Positions 1 to 7,523 of a DNA stretch of 64,000 nt are shown here, piece by piece. The notes beneath the pieces were generated by a model. That model saw only the letters and a list, made by a program, of their open reading frames with translations. It made no database searches and had not been told where the DNA came from. The stretch comes from Ignatzschineria larvae DSM 13226 (GTDB taxonomy: Bacteria > Pseudomonadota > Gammaproteobacteria > Cardiobacteriales > Wohlfahrtiimonadaceae): NCBI RefSeq assembly GCF_038500265.1, contig NZ_CP150637.1:707501-771500 (forward strand). The letters are read 5' to 3'. A program made the position numbers and the translations under genes. The number at the start of each line of letters is the position of its first letter. Position 1 is the stretch's first letter.

Positions 1-177
1 ATGTTTGAGATGGTCAAAGATTTCAGTAAAGAGATAGAGATCTTTGGGGGGGACTTTCTCTTGGCCATCTGCTGTGAGATTGGCTGCATTGATTTGATCA
101 GATGTTATCTCTGCTACGCTAAGAGAAGATACGGAAAGGGTGAGAAGAATAAGCGTGTGCAATAATTTTTTTTGCAT
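1..177 (-). CDS. ctpA: Carboxy-terminal processing protease (S41), N-terminal part only
   Basis: Partial gene cut by the window edge; only the first 59 codons are visible, starting at an ATG at 177. The product opens with two Lys and a hydrophobic run (residues about 5-21) ending SVA, a Sec signal peptide, then a segment ending DLYLFTEIFDHLKH. That last piece is the conserved entry of periplasmic C-terminal processing proteases (S41), which cleave envelope proteins and control peptidoglycan hydrolases. The PDZ and Ser/Lys catalytic parts lie outside the window, so the call rests on the N-terminal signature and on the position downstream of gpmI on the same strand, a common arrangement in proteobacteria. 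An AAGGAA ribosome-binding site lies about 14 bases upstream. Confidence 0.72.
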   Translation of the reverse strand, partial: MQKKLLHTLILLTLSVSSLSVAEITSDQINAANLTADGQEKVPPKDLYLFTEIFDHLKH

Positions 178-566
178 AATTAATGGTAGATTCCTTGAAG
201 ATTCGTTGCATGTTCACAGTTTAATTATGAGTGATATCAATAATAGTTACTGTTATATAGGATTTATCATTTATATCAATATTTATTATTGATATTAATG
301 TTAATATTGATATTGATATTCTATATTTTTTTATCTATTTAGTTCAAAATATTTACAAAGAAAAGCAAGGATATCTGGTAAGGTAGGGAAAACTAACATG
401 AATGGTGATTGAGATGAGTGAATTGATATGATCATAGTGAAGACTCTCTTCTTTTATCTTGAAACAGAAAAAAGGCCACCAATAATTTAAATGGGGCCTT
501 TCGATACAGTTAACGATATCTTTAAAGATATGTAATTATGCTATTAAAATAGTCGTTAGATGATCA
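178..566. other. AT-rich intergenic stretch between gpmI and ctpA
   Basis: About 390 bases with no credible gene. It holds the gpmI terminator (469-502), a perfect 16-base palindrome at 516-531 just past the gpmI stop, and a very AT-rich run of degenerate TGATATTAA units at about 262-335. Inside that run is a 9-bp hairpin (273-281 with 287-295). ctpA is probably transcribed from a promoter in this stretch, but I cannot pick a convincing -35/-10 pair. Confidence 0.6.
469..502 (-). terminator. Rho-independent terminator of gpmI
   Basis: Read on the minus strand, a stem AAAGGCC/GGCCTTT (495-501 with 471-477) is followed directly by a run of six T. It lies about 65 bases past the gpmI stop, so ctpA likely has its own promoter. 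Confidence 0.8.
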
Positions 567-2096
567 TTACTGAAAATGGATCAAGTTTTTACCGGTCATC
601 TCTGCAGGTTGTTTCTCATCTAATAGATAAAGAATGGTTGGTGCAAGATCACAGAGTGCACCATCTGGCTCAAGCGTTGCCCGGCGACCGACATAAATCA
701 GTGGTACCGGCGTTGTGGTATGCGCTGTATGGGGTTGATTATTTTTATCATCCCAGTTTTTCTCGGCATTACCGTGATCGGCTGTGACGAGCATCTCACC
801 GCCCACTTTTTTCACCGCTTCATACACTTTACCTAAGCCATCATCAACCGTTTCAATGGCTTTTACAATCGCTTCAAATACGCCAGTATGACCTACCATA
901 TCAGGGTTTGCGTAGTTACAGATGATCACATCAAATTTTTCAGACTCGATCGCTTCCACTAATTTTGCAGTCACTTCCGGTGCACTCATCTCAGGCTGTA
1001 GATCATAAGTCGCTACTTTCGGAGAGTTCACTAGAATCCGTTCTTCGCCTTTGAATACATGTTCTTCACCGCCATTGAAGAAGAATGTAACGTGAGGATA
1101 TTTCTCCGTTTCAGCAATACGAAGTTGGGTATAGCCTCTATTTGAGAGTACTTCACCTAAGCCATTTTTAAGCTCAATAGGTGGATATGCAATCTCAGTG
1201 GGTAACTCTGCTTTATATTCGGTTAATGAGACAAAGTGAGAGAGTTTAGGACGATATTGTAGTTTAAAGCCATCAAAATCATCTTCAACAAACGGATAGC
1301 TGATCTCACGAGCCCGGTCAGCTCTGAAGTTCATAAAGATGACCGCATCCCCATCTTCCATTTCGACAGGCTCGCCAATCACTGTAGCTTTCACAAACTC
1401 ATCATTTTCACCACGTTCATAAGCCGCTTTTAAGCCTGCTTGCGCGTTATCTGCTTGGAATTCACCAATTCCTTGTGATACAAGATTGTAAGCTTTTTCA
1501 ACACGTTCCCAACGATTATCCCGATCCATTGCATAGTAACGACCAATCATCGTGGCAATACGACCTTTGCCTAATTTGGCAAAAAGCGCATCCGCTTTCT
1601 CAAGAGAAGGTGCGGCCGATTGTGGTGGCATATCTCGGCCATCTAAGAATGCGTGGAGATAGATTTTATTTAAGCCTTTTTTCGCGGCGAGTTCCATCAA
1701 TGCAAAGATATGCTTTTCATCAGAGTGAACACCGCCGGGAGAGAGTAGGCCAAAGATATGGAGTGCCTTATCATTCGCAAGAAGATCATCCATCGTTTGA
1801 TTAAAAATCGGATTATCGTTGAAAGCGCCTGAACGAACATCTTTGGTAATCCGGGTAAAGTCTTGATTAACAACACGACCTGCACCGATATTCATATGAC
1901 CTACTTCAGAGTTCCCCATCTGTCCATCAGGAAGACCGACCGCTTCTCCAGAAGTTTTGATCAGTGTTACCGCACCGATTTCCCGCAAATGATCCCAGTT
2001 AGGTGTTTTTGCAGATGCAACAGCATTATTTTCTAATTCTTGGCGAAAGCCCCAGCCATCTAAAATACATAGGACAATTGGTTTTGGTATAGCCAT
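567..2096 (-). CDS. gpmI: 2,3-bisphosphoglycerate-independent phosphoglycerate mutase
   Basis: Interconverts 3- and 2-phosphoglycerate in glycolysis and gluconeogenesis in the cytosol, using two Mn ions and a phosphoserine intermediate. The 509-residue product matches the usual 510-515. Visible motifs: LDGWG near the N-terminus (metal ligand Asp), [16 protein letters not shown] with the catalytic Ser at about residue 63, [20 protein letters not shown], and VTADHGNAE with metal ligands. The reading frame extends 11 codons further to 2129, but I place the start at 2096. There [16 protein letters not shown] aligns with the family and an AAGGAG site sits six bases upstream; the longer start has none. 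Followed by a terminator and then ctpA on the same strand. Confidence 0.96.
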   Translation of the reverse strand: MAIPKPIVLCILDGWGFRQELENNAVASAKTPNWDHLREIGAVTLIKTSGEAVGLPDGQMGNSEVGHMNIGAGRVVNQDFTRITKDVRSGAFNDNPIFNQTMDDLLANDKALHIFGLLSPGGVHSDEKHIFALMELAAKKGLNKIYLHAFLDGRDMPPQSAAPSLEKADALFAKLGKGRIATMIGRYYAMDRDNRWERVEKAYNLVSQGIGEFQADNAQAGLKAAYERGENDEFVKATVIGEPVEMEDGDAVIFMNFRADRAREISYPFVEDDFDGFKLQYRPKLSHFVSLTEYKAELPTEIAYPPIELKNGLGEVLSNRGYTQLRIAETEKYPHVTFFFNGGEEHVFKGEERILVNSPKVATYDLQPEMSAPEVTAKLVEAIESEKFDVIICNYANPDMVGHTGVFEAIVKAIETVDDGLGKVYEAVKKVGGEMLVTADHGNAEKNWDDKNNQPHTAHTTTPVPLIYVGRRATLEPDGALCDLAPTILYLLDEKQPAEMTGKNLIHFQ

Positions 2097-2470
2097 CTTA
2101 AACTCCTTCTGTTTAGGGTGTTTTCTCATATTCAGAGATGATTCATATTTATAGGATGTTTGATATGATTACTGCTATTCAAGATGTTATAGATGTTATT
2201 TAAGAGTATCTTTTAAAAATATCTATTTGTGAATCTTTCTCATTATACCGAAAAAGTCGAGGAAAGGGCACTCTTCTAATGCTCTGATTATTGCTATACC
2301 TCAATTTTAAGGGATAGATAGGCATCATGAGGGTACTGAAATTGATCTATCGCGCATTAGACAAGAAAAAACAGCGCATATTGAAATTAGGGCTACATAA
2401 ATCCAATGTTTTAGAGTATCATTAGGACAATTATTTCAATGAGCATTCACTCTAAGAGGAGATGTAAATT
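2097..2470. other. Divergent intergenic region gpmI / tatA
   Basis: About 370 bases between divergently transcribed gpmI and tatA, so it must hold both promoters. AT-rich with no consensus promoter I would defend. It contains a 32-codon open frame (2327-2425) without a good ribosome-binding site, which I do not call as a gene. Confidence 0.5.
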
Positions 2471-2728
2471 ATGGGTTCATTTAGTATTTGGCATTGGGCG
2501 ATTCTTTTAGTAGTCGTGCTTTTAGTATTCGGTACTGCAAAATTAAAAAATGCAGGGAAAGATTTAGGTTCTGCGGTGAAAGGCTTCAAAGATGCCGTAA
2601 AAGATGGCGAGAAAGAAGCGAAAGAGAACGCGGAGCCTCAAAATCTTGAGAACAAACAACAAGAGACAACCGCAGCGCCTAAAGATAGCACTGTAGTTGA
2701 TGAGCAAAAAAATAGTCGCGTAGATTAA
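2471..2728 (+). CDS. tatA: Twin-arginine translocase subunit TatA
   Basis: An 85-residue protein with one N-terminal membrane helix (about 5-20), the [14 protein letters not shown] hinge and amphipathic helix of TatA, and a charged, disordered C-terminal tail. TatA oligomers form the transport path for folded proteins carrying twin-arginine signals across the inner membrane. An AGAGGAG ribosome-binding site precedes the ATG. The next gene, tatB, starts 236 bases later, a wider gap than the near-contiguous tatABC operons of most proteobacteria. TatE is a less likely alternative because of the tatB neighbour. Confidence 0.93.
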   Translation: MGSFSIWHWAILLVVVLLVFGTAKLKNAGKDLGSAVKGFKDAVKDGEKEAKENAEPQNLENKQQETTAAPKDSTVVDEQKNSRVD

Positions 2729-2964
2729 ATTGAGCGCTTGAAGATGCTTTGCGATCACGCTGATCTCATCACGTCATTTTTAATGACTTAATAGGATCAA
2801 AGTTAGTTGCAATGGCGTTGCATAGGCTTAGTATGCTTAAATAAGATGAATATAGATATTACCTCTATTAGCTTTGAAGGGTTAATCGAGGTAATTCTCA
2901 TTTTACGTCAATAATTTTATTTCTATACAGTGGAAATTGGATAAGGTGGGTAGGGTAGATACTT

Positions 2965-3834
2965 ATGTTTGGGATTAGTAGTAGCGAGTTTCTGATTATC
3001 CTTGTCATTGCCTTAATTGTCATTGGCCCACAAAAATTACCGGAAATGATTCGAACAGTCGGAAAATGGGTCGGTAAAATTCAACACTTTACTAATAGTG
3101 TCAAAAATGAATTAACCAATGAATTTGAGTTAAATGAGATCAAAAAATCGATTGAAGAGCTAAAGCAGAGTTCGGAGTTACAAAAACTCAAAGAGGAGCT
3201 TGAGAGTACCAAGAAAGGGGTTACGCAATCACTTCGCTCATTTGAATCATCTATGAATGAAACAGAAGAGAAGGTGAAAGAGGAGCAGAAAAAGCTCGAA
3301 GCTTATCTGCAAGTTGAGGGGGAAATTCCAGGACATCCCGCTTCTACAAATGAACCCGGACAAAATGAACCCGCACAAATTGCAAGTTCAACGTCAGCCA
3401 ATGCAAAATTGAATTCTTCTAGTCATGCGAGCGCTTCTAATACAGCTTCAGGGACACATCACGATGATGAAGCGGCTTTTGATATTGCCTTTGATGACGC
3501 TTTTCTGAAAGGCGAAGCTGAGTTTATTACAGATCATGAGGAAGATGAACATCTTTTAACAGCACCGCCTCAGAATTACGCAGCGCGCGTTGAAGTGGAC
3601 CGCGTTGAAGTAGATCAAGCTGCTCTGCAAAACGGAAGTGCTTCCACTGTATATAGCGCACCTGATTCATTTCGGCAGTTATTACAGCGCCGGCAAGCAG
3701 AAATTGCGGCAATGCAAGATGCGCAAGTGGCACAACAATTTGCCCTGTTGTCTGCTAAAAATAGTCGGCAACTTCTGAGTGATGATGAGCTAAAGCGCCG
3801 ATTAACCTTGCGGCAAATGGAATTAAATCGTTAA
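2965..3834 (+). CDS. tatB: Sec-independent translocase subunit TatB, enlarged
   Basis: The N-terminus (MFGISSSEF, hydrophobic helix to about residue 20, then GPQKLPEMIRTVGKWVG) is the TatB signature. TatB works with TatC as receptor for twin-arginine signal peptides. At 289 residues it is well above the roughly 150-180 usual for the family. Residues about 50-105 form a charged predicted coiled coil; about 110-230 is a Ser/Ala/Asp/Glu-rich disordered region; the last 60 residues are Gln/Arg-rich and helical-looking. Two in-frame tandem 15-base duplications lie in the tail (3349-3378 and 3586-3615). A terminator follows at 3890 and no tatC is present in the window. Confidence 0.92.
   Translation: MFGISSSEFLIILVIALIVIGPQKLPEMIRTVGKWVGKIQHFTNSVKNELTNEFELNEIKKSIEELKQSSELQKLKEELESTKKGVTQSLRSFESSMNETEEKVKEEQKKLEAYLQVEGEIPGHPASTNEPGQNEPAQIASSTSANAKLNSSSHASASNTASGTHHDDEAAFDIAFDDAFLKGEAEFITDHEEDEHLLTAPPQNYAARVEVDRVEVDQAALQNGSASTVYSAPDSFRQLLQRRQAEIAAMQDAQVAQQFALLSAKNSRQLLSDDELKRRLTLRQMELNR
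3349..3378 (+). repeat. Tandem 15-base repeat inside tatB
   Basis: Two adjacent copies of AATGAACCCGGACAA differing at one base (3349-3363 and 3364-3378), encoding an NEPGQ/NEPAQ duplication in the disordered tail of TatB. Confidence 0.85.
3586..3615 (+). repeat. Second tandem 15-base repeat inside tatB
   Basis: Two adjacent copies of CGCGTTGAAGTGGAC, the second with two changes (3586-3600 and 3601-3615), giving a RVEVD-RVEVD duplication in the acidic part of the TatB tail. Confidence 0.85.
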
Positions 3835-3889
3835 TTGGTAGAATCAGCAATCAGATTGTAAATAGATTCTAAATAAATTGTCATTGAAT

Positions 3890-3924
3890 GCTCGATATAG
3901 GAGATCCCCTTGTCGAGCTTTTTT
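3890..3924 (+). terminator. Rho-independent terminator after tatB
   Basis: Stem GCTCGA/TCGAGC (3890-3895 with 3913-3918), the loop containing a further AGG/CCT pairing, followed by TTTTTT. It closes the tatA-tatB unit without tatC. Confidence 0.75.
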
Positions 3925-3945
3925 ATGAGAAATATTGGGAGAAGG

Positions 3946-4040
3946 TTTATAATGCCGGCTTGCAATTGATAAATTGCAAAATGATCTATTCGATAGATCA
4001 AAGCAAGCAAAGAAATCAATCAGAGATAAATCAGAGATAA
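3946..4040 (+). promoter_or_regulatory. cmoA leader with two adjacent hairpins and a tandem repeat
   Basis: A TATAAT at 3948-3953 could be a -10 box, though no matching -35 is visible. Just after it lie two perfect 8-bp hairpins: TTGCAATT/AATTGCAA with a GATA loop (3960-3979) and TGATCTAT/ATAGATCA with a three-base loop (3982-4000). An 11-base tandem repeat, AATCAGAGATA twice, follows at about 4017-4040. Neither hairpin has a T tract. A role in cmoA control is inference. Confidence 0.35.
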
Positions 4041-4103
4041 ATACGAGTTAACTAGGCATTCAATAAATATTCAGTAAGGATACGTTGTGAAAGAGGATAT
4101 ATT

Positions 4104-4883
4104 GTGAAAGATCGGTCAATAGAGTATCTATTTGCGCAATCAGAACCGGATATGATTTTCGCAGAGAAGCGAGATCCCGGTAAGTTTAGTTTCAATGAAG
4201 AGGTTGTGAAGGTCTTTCCTGATATGATTCGCCGATCAGCCCCGGGATATACCTCTATTGTGGAGAATATCGGTCATTTAGCGCCACTATTTGCTCAAGA
4301 GAATAGCAAAATTTATGATCTCGGAAGTTCACTCGGTGCTGTCTCGATGGTGCTTCGTAGCAGTATTCAAGTTCCGAATGTCTCTATTGTTGCTATTGAT
4401 CAATCAGAAGCGATGGTCGCTAAATCTCGGGAATACTTGAAAGCGCAAGAGATGATGATTGAATCATTATTACCGATTGAAGTGGTGCAAGCAGATATTA
4501 CAGCGTTTCCCTATGAGATGGCTTCTATTTTTACGCTGAATTTTACGTTGCAATTTATCCCTCGGGAATCGCGCCTTGATCTGCTGCAAAAGTTGTATAA
4601 TCATCTATTACCGGGGGGCGTACTCTTCCTTTCTGAAAAATTGCGCTTTGCGGATGATGAACAACACGAGTTTTTGAATCATTTGCATATGCAATTTAAG
4701 CGGGCACAAGGTTATTCTGAGTTAGAGATTGCCCAAAAACGGGAGTCCCTAGAGGATGTGATGAAGATTGATACTTTTGAAGAGCATAGAGCCCGTTTAT
4801 TAGAAGCGGGATTTGATCAAGTCTATCTTTGGTTTCAGTCACTCAATTTTGCCTCAATGATTGCGATTAAATCAGCAAAATAG
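4104..4883 (+). CDS. cmoA: Carboxy-S-adenosyl-L-methionine synthase
   Basis: CmoA converts SAM and prephenate into carboxy-SAM, the donor for making 5-oxyacetic acid uridine (cmo5U) at tRNA position 34. The 259-residue product carries the family's VFPDMIRRSAPGY stretch near residues 38-50, the SAM-binding YDLGSSLGAVS loop (about 70-80, Ser where E. coli has Cys), and the typical LLPGGVLFLSEKL strand. cmoB follows directly. Prephenate links this pair to the shikimate/tyrosine route; a tyrA gene lies at the far end of this window. Confidence 0.95.
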   Translation: MKDRSIEYLFAQSEPDMIFAEKRDPGKFSFNEEVVKVFPDMIRRSAPGYTSIVENIGHLAPLFAQENSKIYDLGSSLGAVSMVLRSSIQVPNVSIVAIDQSEAMVAKSREYLKAQEMMIESLLPIEVVQADITAFPYEMASIFTLNFTLQFIPRESRLDLLQKLYNHLLPGGVLFLSEKLRFADDEQHEFLNHLHMQFKRAQGYSELEIAQKRESLEDVMKIDTFEEHRARLLEAGFDQVYLWFQSLNFASMIAIKSAK

Positions 4884-4971
4884 CACTTATCACAACAACA
4901 GTGAAATAGAAGAATTCCGAAATAGAATAGCGAAATAGAATAGAGATAATTGAAAAAGAGTAAGGTATCAA
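4884..4971 (+). repeat. Short direct repeats in the cmoA-cmoB spacer
   Basis: Three copies of GAAATAGAA at 4903, 4919 and 4932 in an 88-base purine-rich spacer. No terminator is visible, so cmoA and cmoB are probably co-transcribed. Confidence 0.5.
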
Positions 4972-5973
4972 TTGAATATGACACAATGGGATAACGGCAT
5001 AACGAAGATGGAAGAGATGATCTATCTACCTGCATTAATGGATTATTTTAAGGATCAGCGAGCATTTAAGGAATGGACAAATCAATTGCCTGATTTTTTA
5101 GCAGATCGACTTCGTAAAAAACATGGTGATAGCCCACGTTGGGAACATGCATTATTAGATATGCCGGAGATTAAAGATCTTACAGCGGATCTTAAAAATG
5201 GGGTAATTTTAACGGGTAAAGCGGATTCACTACAGCTGAAAGATGCACTGAAGCGACTCATGCCTTGGCGGAAAGGCCCTTTTCAACTCAATGATATCTT
5301 GATTGATACTGAGTGGCGTTCTGATTTTAAGTGGAATCGTGTGAGTCAGCATATTGATGTGACAAACAAAAACATTCTCGATGTCGGTTGTGGGAATGGT
5401 TATTATGGTTATCGAATGTTAGGTGCAGGTGCCAAAAGCGTGGTTGGGATCGATCCGAATTGGCTCTTTCTCTATCAATTTCTATCTATTCGAAATTATA
5501 TGCCGCAAGTGCCTATTTGGCAGTTGCCGATGACTTTAGAAGAGATGCCGACTTCATTGGAAGCCTTTGATATGGTTTTCTCAATGGGGGTATTCTATCA
5601 TCGTCGTTCGCCGATTGATCATCTCTATCAACTCAAAGATGTGATTCGTTCTGGTGGTGAATTGGTATTAGAAACCATAGTGATTGATGGTGATGAGAGG
5701 GCGGTATTAATGCCGAAAGATCGCTATGCTCAGATGCGTAATGTTTGGTATCTGCCCTCGGTTGCAGCCTTAAAACTTTGGCTTGAGCGAGCAGGTTTTA
5801 TCGATATCGAGTGTGTGGATCTCTCAAAAACAACTATCGAGGAGCAGAGAACTACAGAATGGATGGATTACCTTTCATTGCCTGACTTCTTAGATCCCCG
5901 GGATCAGAATAAAACGATAGAAGGTTATCCCGCACCTCAACGAGCGGTCATGGTAGCCAGAAAACCGAAATAG
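4972..5973 (+). CDS. cmoB: tRNA U34 carboxymethyltransferase
   Basis: CmoB transfers the carboxymethyl group from carboxy-SAM to 5-hydroxyuridine-34 of tRNAs. Conserved blocks are easy to see: LMPWRKGPF and IDTEWRSDFKWNRV around residues 90-115, LDVGCGNGYYGYRMLGAGA (nucleotide-binding loop), MGVFYHRRSP, ETIVIDGDE, DRYAQMRNVW and EGYPAPQRAV at the end. At 333 residues it is close to E. coli CmoB (323). The start is uncertain: a TTG at 4972 has TAAGG six bases upstream, while the ATG at 4978 is 12 bases away; ATGs at 5008 and 5017 also exist. Works as a pair with cmoA. Confidence 0.94.
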   Translation: MNMTQWDNGITKMEEMIYLPALMDYFKDQRAFKEWTNQLPDFLADRLRKKHGDSPRWEHALLDMPEIKDLTADLKNGVILTGKADSLQLKDALKRLMPWRKGPFQLNDILIDTEWRSDFKWNRVSQHIDVTNKNILDVGCGNGYYGYRMLGAGAKSVVGIDPNWLFLYQFLSIRNYMPQVPIWQLPMTLEEMPTSLEAFDMVFSMGVFYHRRSPIDHLYQLKDVIRSGGELVLETIVIDGDERAVLMPKDRYAQMRNVWYLPSVAALKLWLERAGFIDIECVDLSKTTIEEQRTTEWMDYLSLPDFLDPRDQNKTIEGYPAPQRAVMVARKPK

Positions 5974-6014
5974 ATATCACTATTTATTCAATCATTTTTT
6001 CAGAAAACAACGTC

Positions 6015-6052
6015 ATAAAAAATGCCAATCGACTACCGGTTGGCATTGTTAT
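6015..6052 (-). terminator. Convergent terminator between cmoB and the membrane protein gene
   Basis: An 11-bp stem with one G-U pair (6021-6031 with 6037-6047). Read on the minus strand it is followed by TTTTTT, so it fits best as terminator of the minus-strand gene ending at 6085. It may also act for cmoB, where the T tract is weaker. Confidence 0.75.
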
Positions 6053-6084
6053 TTAAGATTGTTATTTGAGGACTTTAATATCCC

Positions 6085-6594
6085 CTAACCTTGTGGCATT
6101 TGTGCTGTAATCTCAAGAAGCGTTTGAATAAAATCTTTGAGTAGAAAGGCGATACCGAAATAGATCCAGGCAGTCACAATGAGTGTTATAAATCCTGTTT
6201 TATTGTGACTGTAGCCTTTAAAAAGACCAATACCTACAGTCGTGAACGCTGCTGCATTGAGGAAGCTAAAGAGGTAGAATCCCACTTGGAAAAGCTTCGG
6301 TCCTCGAATATCGAGTAGGCTGACGACTTCATAACGGAGCCAAATAGTGCCGAAATAGGTGATAGCGAGAAAAATGAGCGCAATAATCAGTGCAACAATG
6401 GCCATTGGACGTAAATGTGGACGTTCTTTATAGAGTGCGCCGGCAGTAAAAAGCATAAAGATTGAGATCAGCGAAACAGGCACCGTTGTAGTTAAGCGTG
6501 CAAAAAGTAGGTTAAAAATCAATAGACCAATCCAAGCGATAATGAAGATAGTTCGTGGTTTGGGCGCTTGCTTATTTTGGATATCGGAACTCAT
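6085..6594 (-). CDS. Unknown four-helix inner-membrane protein
   Basis: I do not recognise this family. The 169-residue product has a short Lys/Arg-containing cytoplasmic start (residues 1-14), then four hydrophobic spans at about 15-31, 36-50, 62-82 and 100-125, plus a weaker one at about 134-155. It looks like a small integral inner-membrane protein. An AAGGT ribosome-binding site sits seven bases before the ATG. It is separated from ybeY by about 100 bases on the same strand and ends at a good terminator. No catalytic motif is visible. Confidence 0.7.
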   Translation of the reverse strand: MSSDIQNKQAPKPRTIFIIAWIGLLIFNLLFARLTTTVPVSLISIFMLFTAGALYKERPHLRPMAIVALIIALIFLAITYFGTIWLRYEVVSLLDIRGPKLFQVGFYLFSFLNAAAFTTVGIGLFKGYSHNKTGFITLIVTAWIYFGIAFLLKDFIQTLLEITAQMPQG

Positions 6595-6690
6595 AAAACA
6601 ACCTTTAAAATGAATAGGATGAATGAAATCTAAATAGTAGATAAATCGAGTAGAGTATTACTATAACACAGGTTATTTTAAGGAGAGTGT

Positions 6691-7191
6691 CTAGAGTGAT
6701 TCATCTATTTGATAAGGATTAGCAATCCCTAATTGTGCCAAAATCTCTATCTCAAGGGCTTCCATCTCTTGCGCTTCCTCATCGGTTATATGATCAAAGC
6801 CCAATAAGTGTAATGTTCCATGAATGGTCATATGGGTAAGATGTGACTCAATTGATTTACCTTGTTCAGCAGCTTCCGCTTCGATGACCGGCATTGCAAT
6901 GATGATATCGCCTAATGTGGGAATTTCATCCGCAAGAAAATCAGGGACTTCGAAAGGGAAAGAGAGCACATTAGTAGGTCTATCTTTGCCTCGATATTCT
7001 CGATTAAGCGCCTGTATCTCTTCATTATCCGTAAAGCGAATAGTCACTTCCGCTTCCTTTTCAAAGCCGGCAATAGAGAGGGCTAGGTTGACCCAGGTTG
7101 CGATTTTTTCATCGGAGGGAAGGGAGGTTTCAATATTTCTTTGACAATCGATAGTTAAAAGTGAAAGATCACGCATAGTAATAATACTCAT
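6691..7191 (-). CDS. ybeY: Endoribonuclease YbeY (rRNA maturation)
   Basis: YbeY is a zinc-dependent single-strand endoribonuclease needed for 16S rRNA 3' end processing and ribosome quality control. The product (166 residues, family 150-160) shows the REYRGKDRPTNVLSFPFE block around residues 64-82 and the metal-binding HGTLHLLGFDH motif near residues 124-134. ATGs at 7191 and 7176 are both possible starts; neither has a strong ribosome-binding site. It normally sits immediately after ybeZ; here a 333-base gap containing a repeat element has opened between them. Confidence 0.95.
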   Translation of the reverse strand: MSIITMRDLSLLTIDCQRNIETSLPSDEKIATWVNLALSIAGFEKEAEVTIRFTDNEEIQALNREYRGKDRPTNVLSFPFEVPDFLADEIPTLGDIIIAMPVIEAEAAEQGKSIESHLTHMTIHGTLHLLGFDHITDEEAQEMEALEIEILAQLGIANPYQIDESL

Positions 7192-7295
7192 ATTGGATTG
7201 TAATGTAATAGGATGATAGCGTAATAGGGTTAATTACGATTAAATAGATATCTGATAGCCGATATTTAAGCTACTTAGAATATCTTAAAATAAAA

Positions 7296-7460
7296 TATAG
7301 TAATTTTGGTTTAAGAAAAAGGGTTTTTAGGCATCTATCAGGGAATTTAAAAAAGCATAAAACCTAACTAACCAACGCTTGCAAGATGCCGGATAGAACC
7401 GATTTCTCGCCTCGATCAGCCGATGTGCCGGCATTTAAATAGTTTATTTTGAAGCGATAA
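7296..7460 (+). repeat. Dispersed MITE-like repeat, copy A (right end altered)
   Basis: Shares its core with 25351-25523 and (inverted) 47916-48089: TATAG left end, TTTGGTTTAAGAAAAA, CATAAAACC, GCAAGATGCCGGATAGAAC, GCCGGCATTTAAATA and TTATTTTGAA in the same order and spacing. ATGCCGG (7385-7391) can pair with CCGGCAT (7428-7434). The left terminal repeat is present, but the right one is replaced after GAAGCGATA by an unrelated hairpin. Confidence 0.85.
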
Positions 7461-7492
7461 GATGATCGTTTGGCAATCATCTTATCGCTTCA
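7450..7492 (-). other. 17-bp perfect hairpin past ybeZ without a T tract
   Basis: 7450-7466 pairs perfectly with 7476-7492 around a nine-base loop. It sits where a ybeZ terminator is expected, but neither strand has a following T run. The distal arm overlaps the truncated right end of repeat copy A, so the insertion may have replaced the T tract. It could instead be an mRNA 3' stabiliser. Confidence 0.6.
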
Positions 7493-7523
7493 TATGATCA
7501 ATGCGTTTGCTATTTGTAGTCTT

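Larger units (their letters stand above)
7192..7523. other. Expanded ybeZ-ybeY spacer
   Basis: A 332-base gap without a gene. It contains, in plus order, about 100 bases of AT-rich DNA upstream of ybeY, repeat copy A (7296 to about 7460), and a 17-bp perfect hairpin (7450-7492) lying 32 bases past the ybeZ stop. Confidence 0.8.

Noticed and set aside
1475-1804. Open frame of 109 codons on the plus strand inside gpmI
   Set aside because: Antisense to a well-conserved enzyme gene, with no start signal; a shadow frame.
2327-2425. A 32-codon open frame (MRVLKLIYRALDKKKQR...) upstream of tatA
   Set aside because: No ribosome-binding site at a useful distance, no recognisable family and very short; most likely chance, though a gene remnant is possible.
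2729-2964. The 236-base tatA-tatB gap as a possible riboswitch or small RNA
   Set aside because: Only very short stems (for example TGCAA/TTGCA near 2810) and no terminator or conserved motif.
4903-4940. GAAATAGAA repeats as a possible CRISPR-like array
   Set aside because: Units of nine bases with uneven 13-16 base spacing in purine-rich DNA; this is low complexity, not an array. No CRISPR array was seen anywhere in the window.
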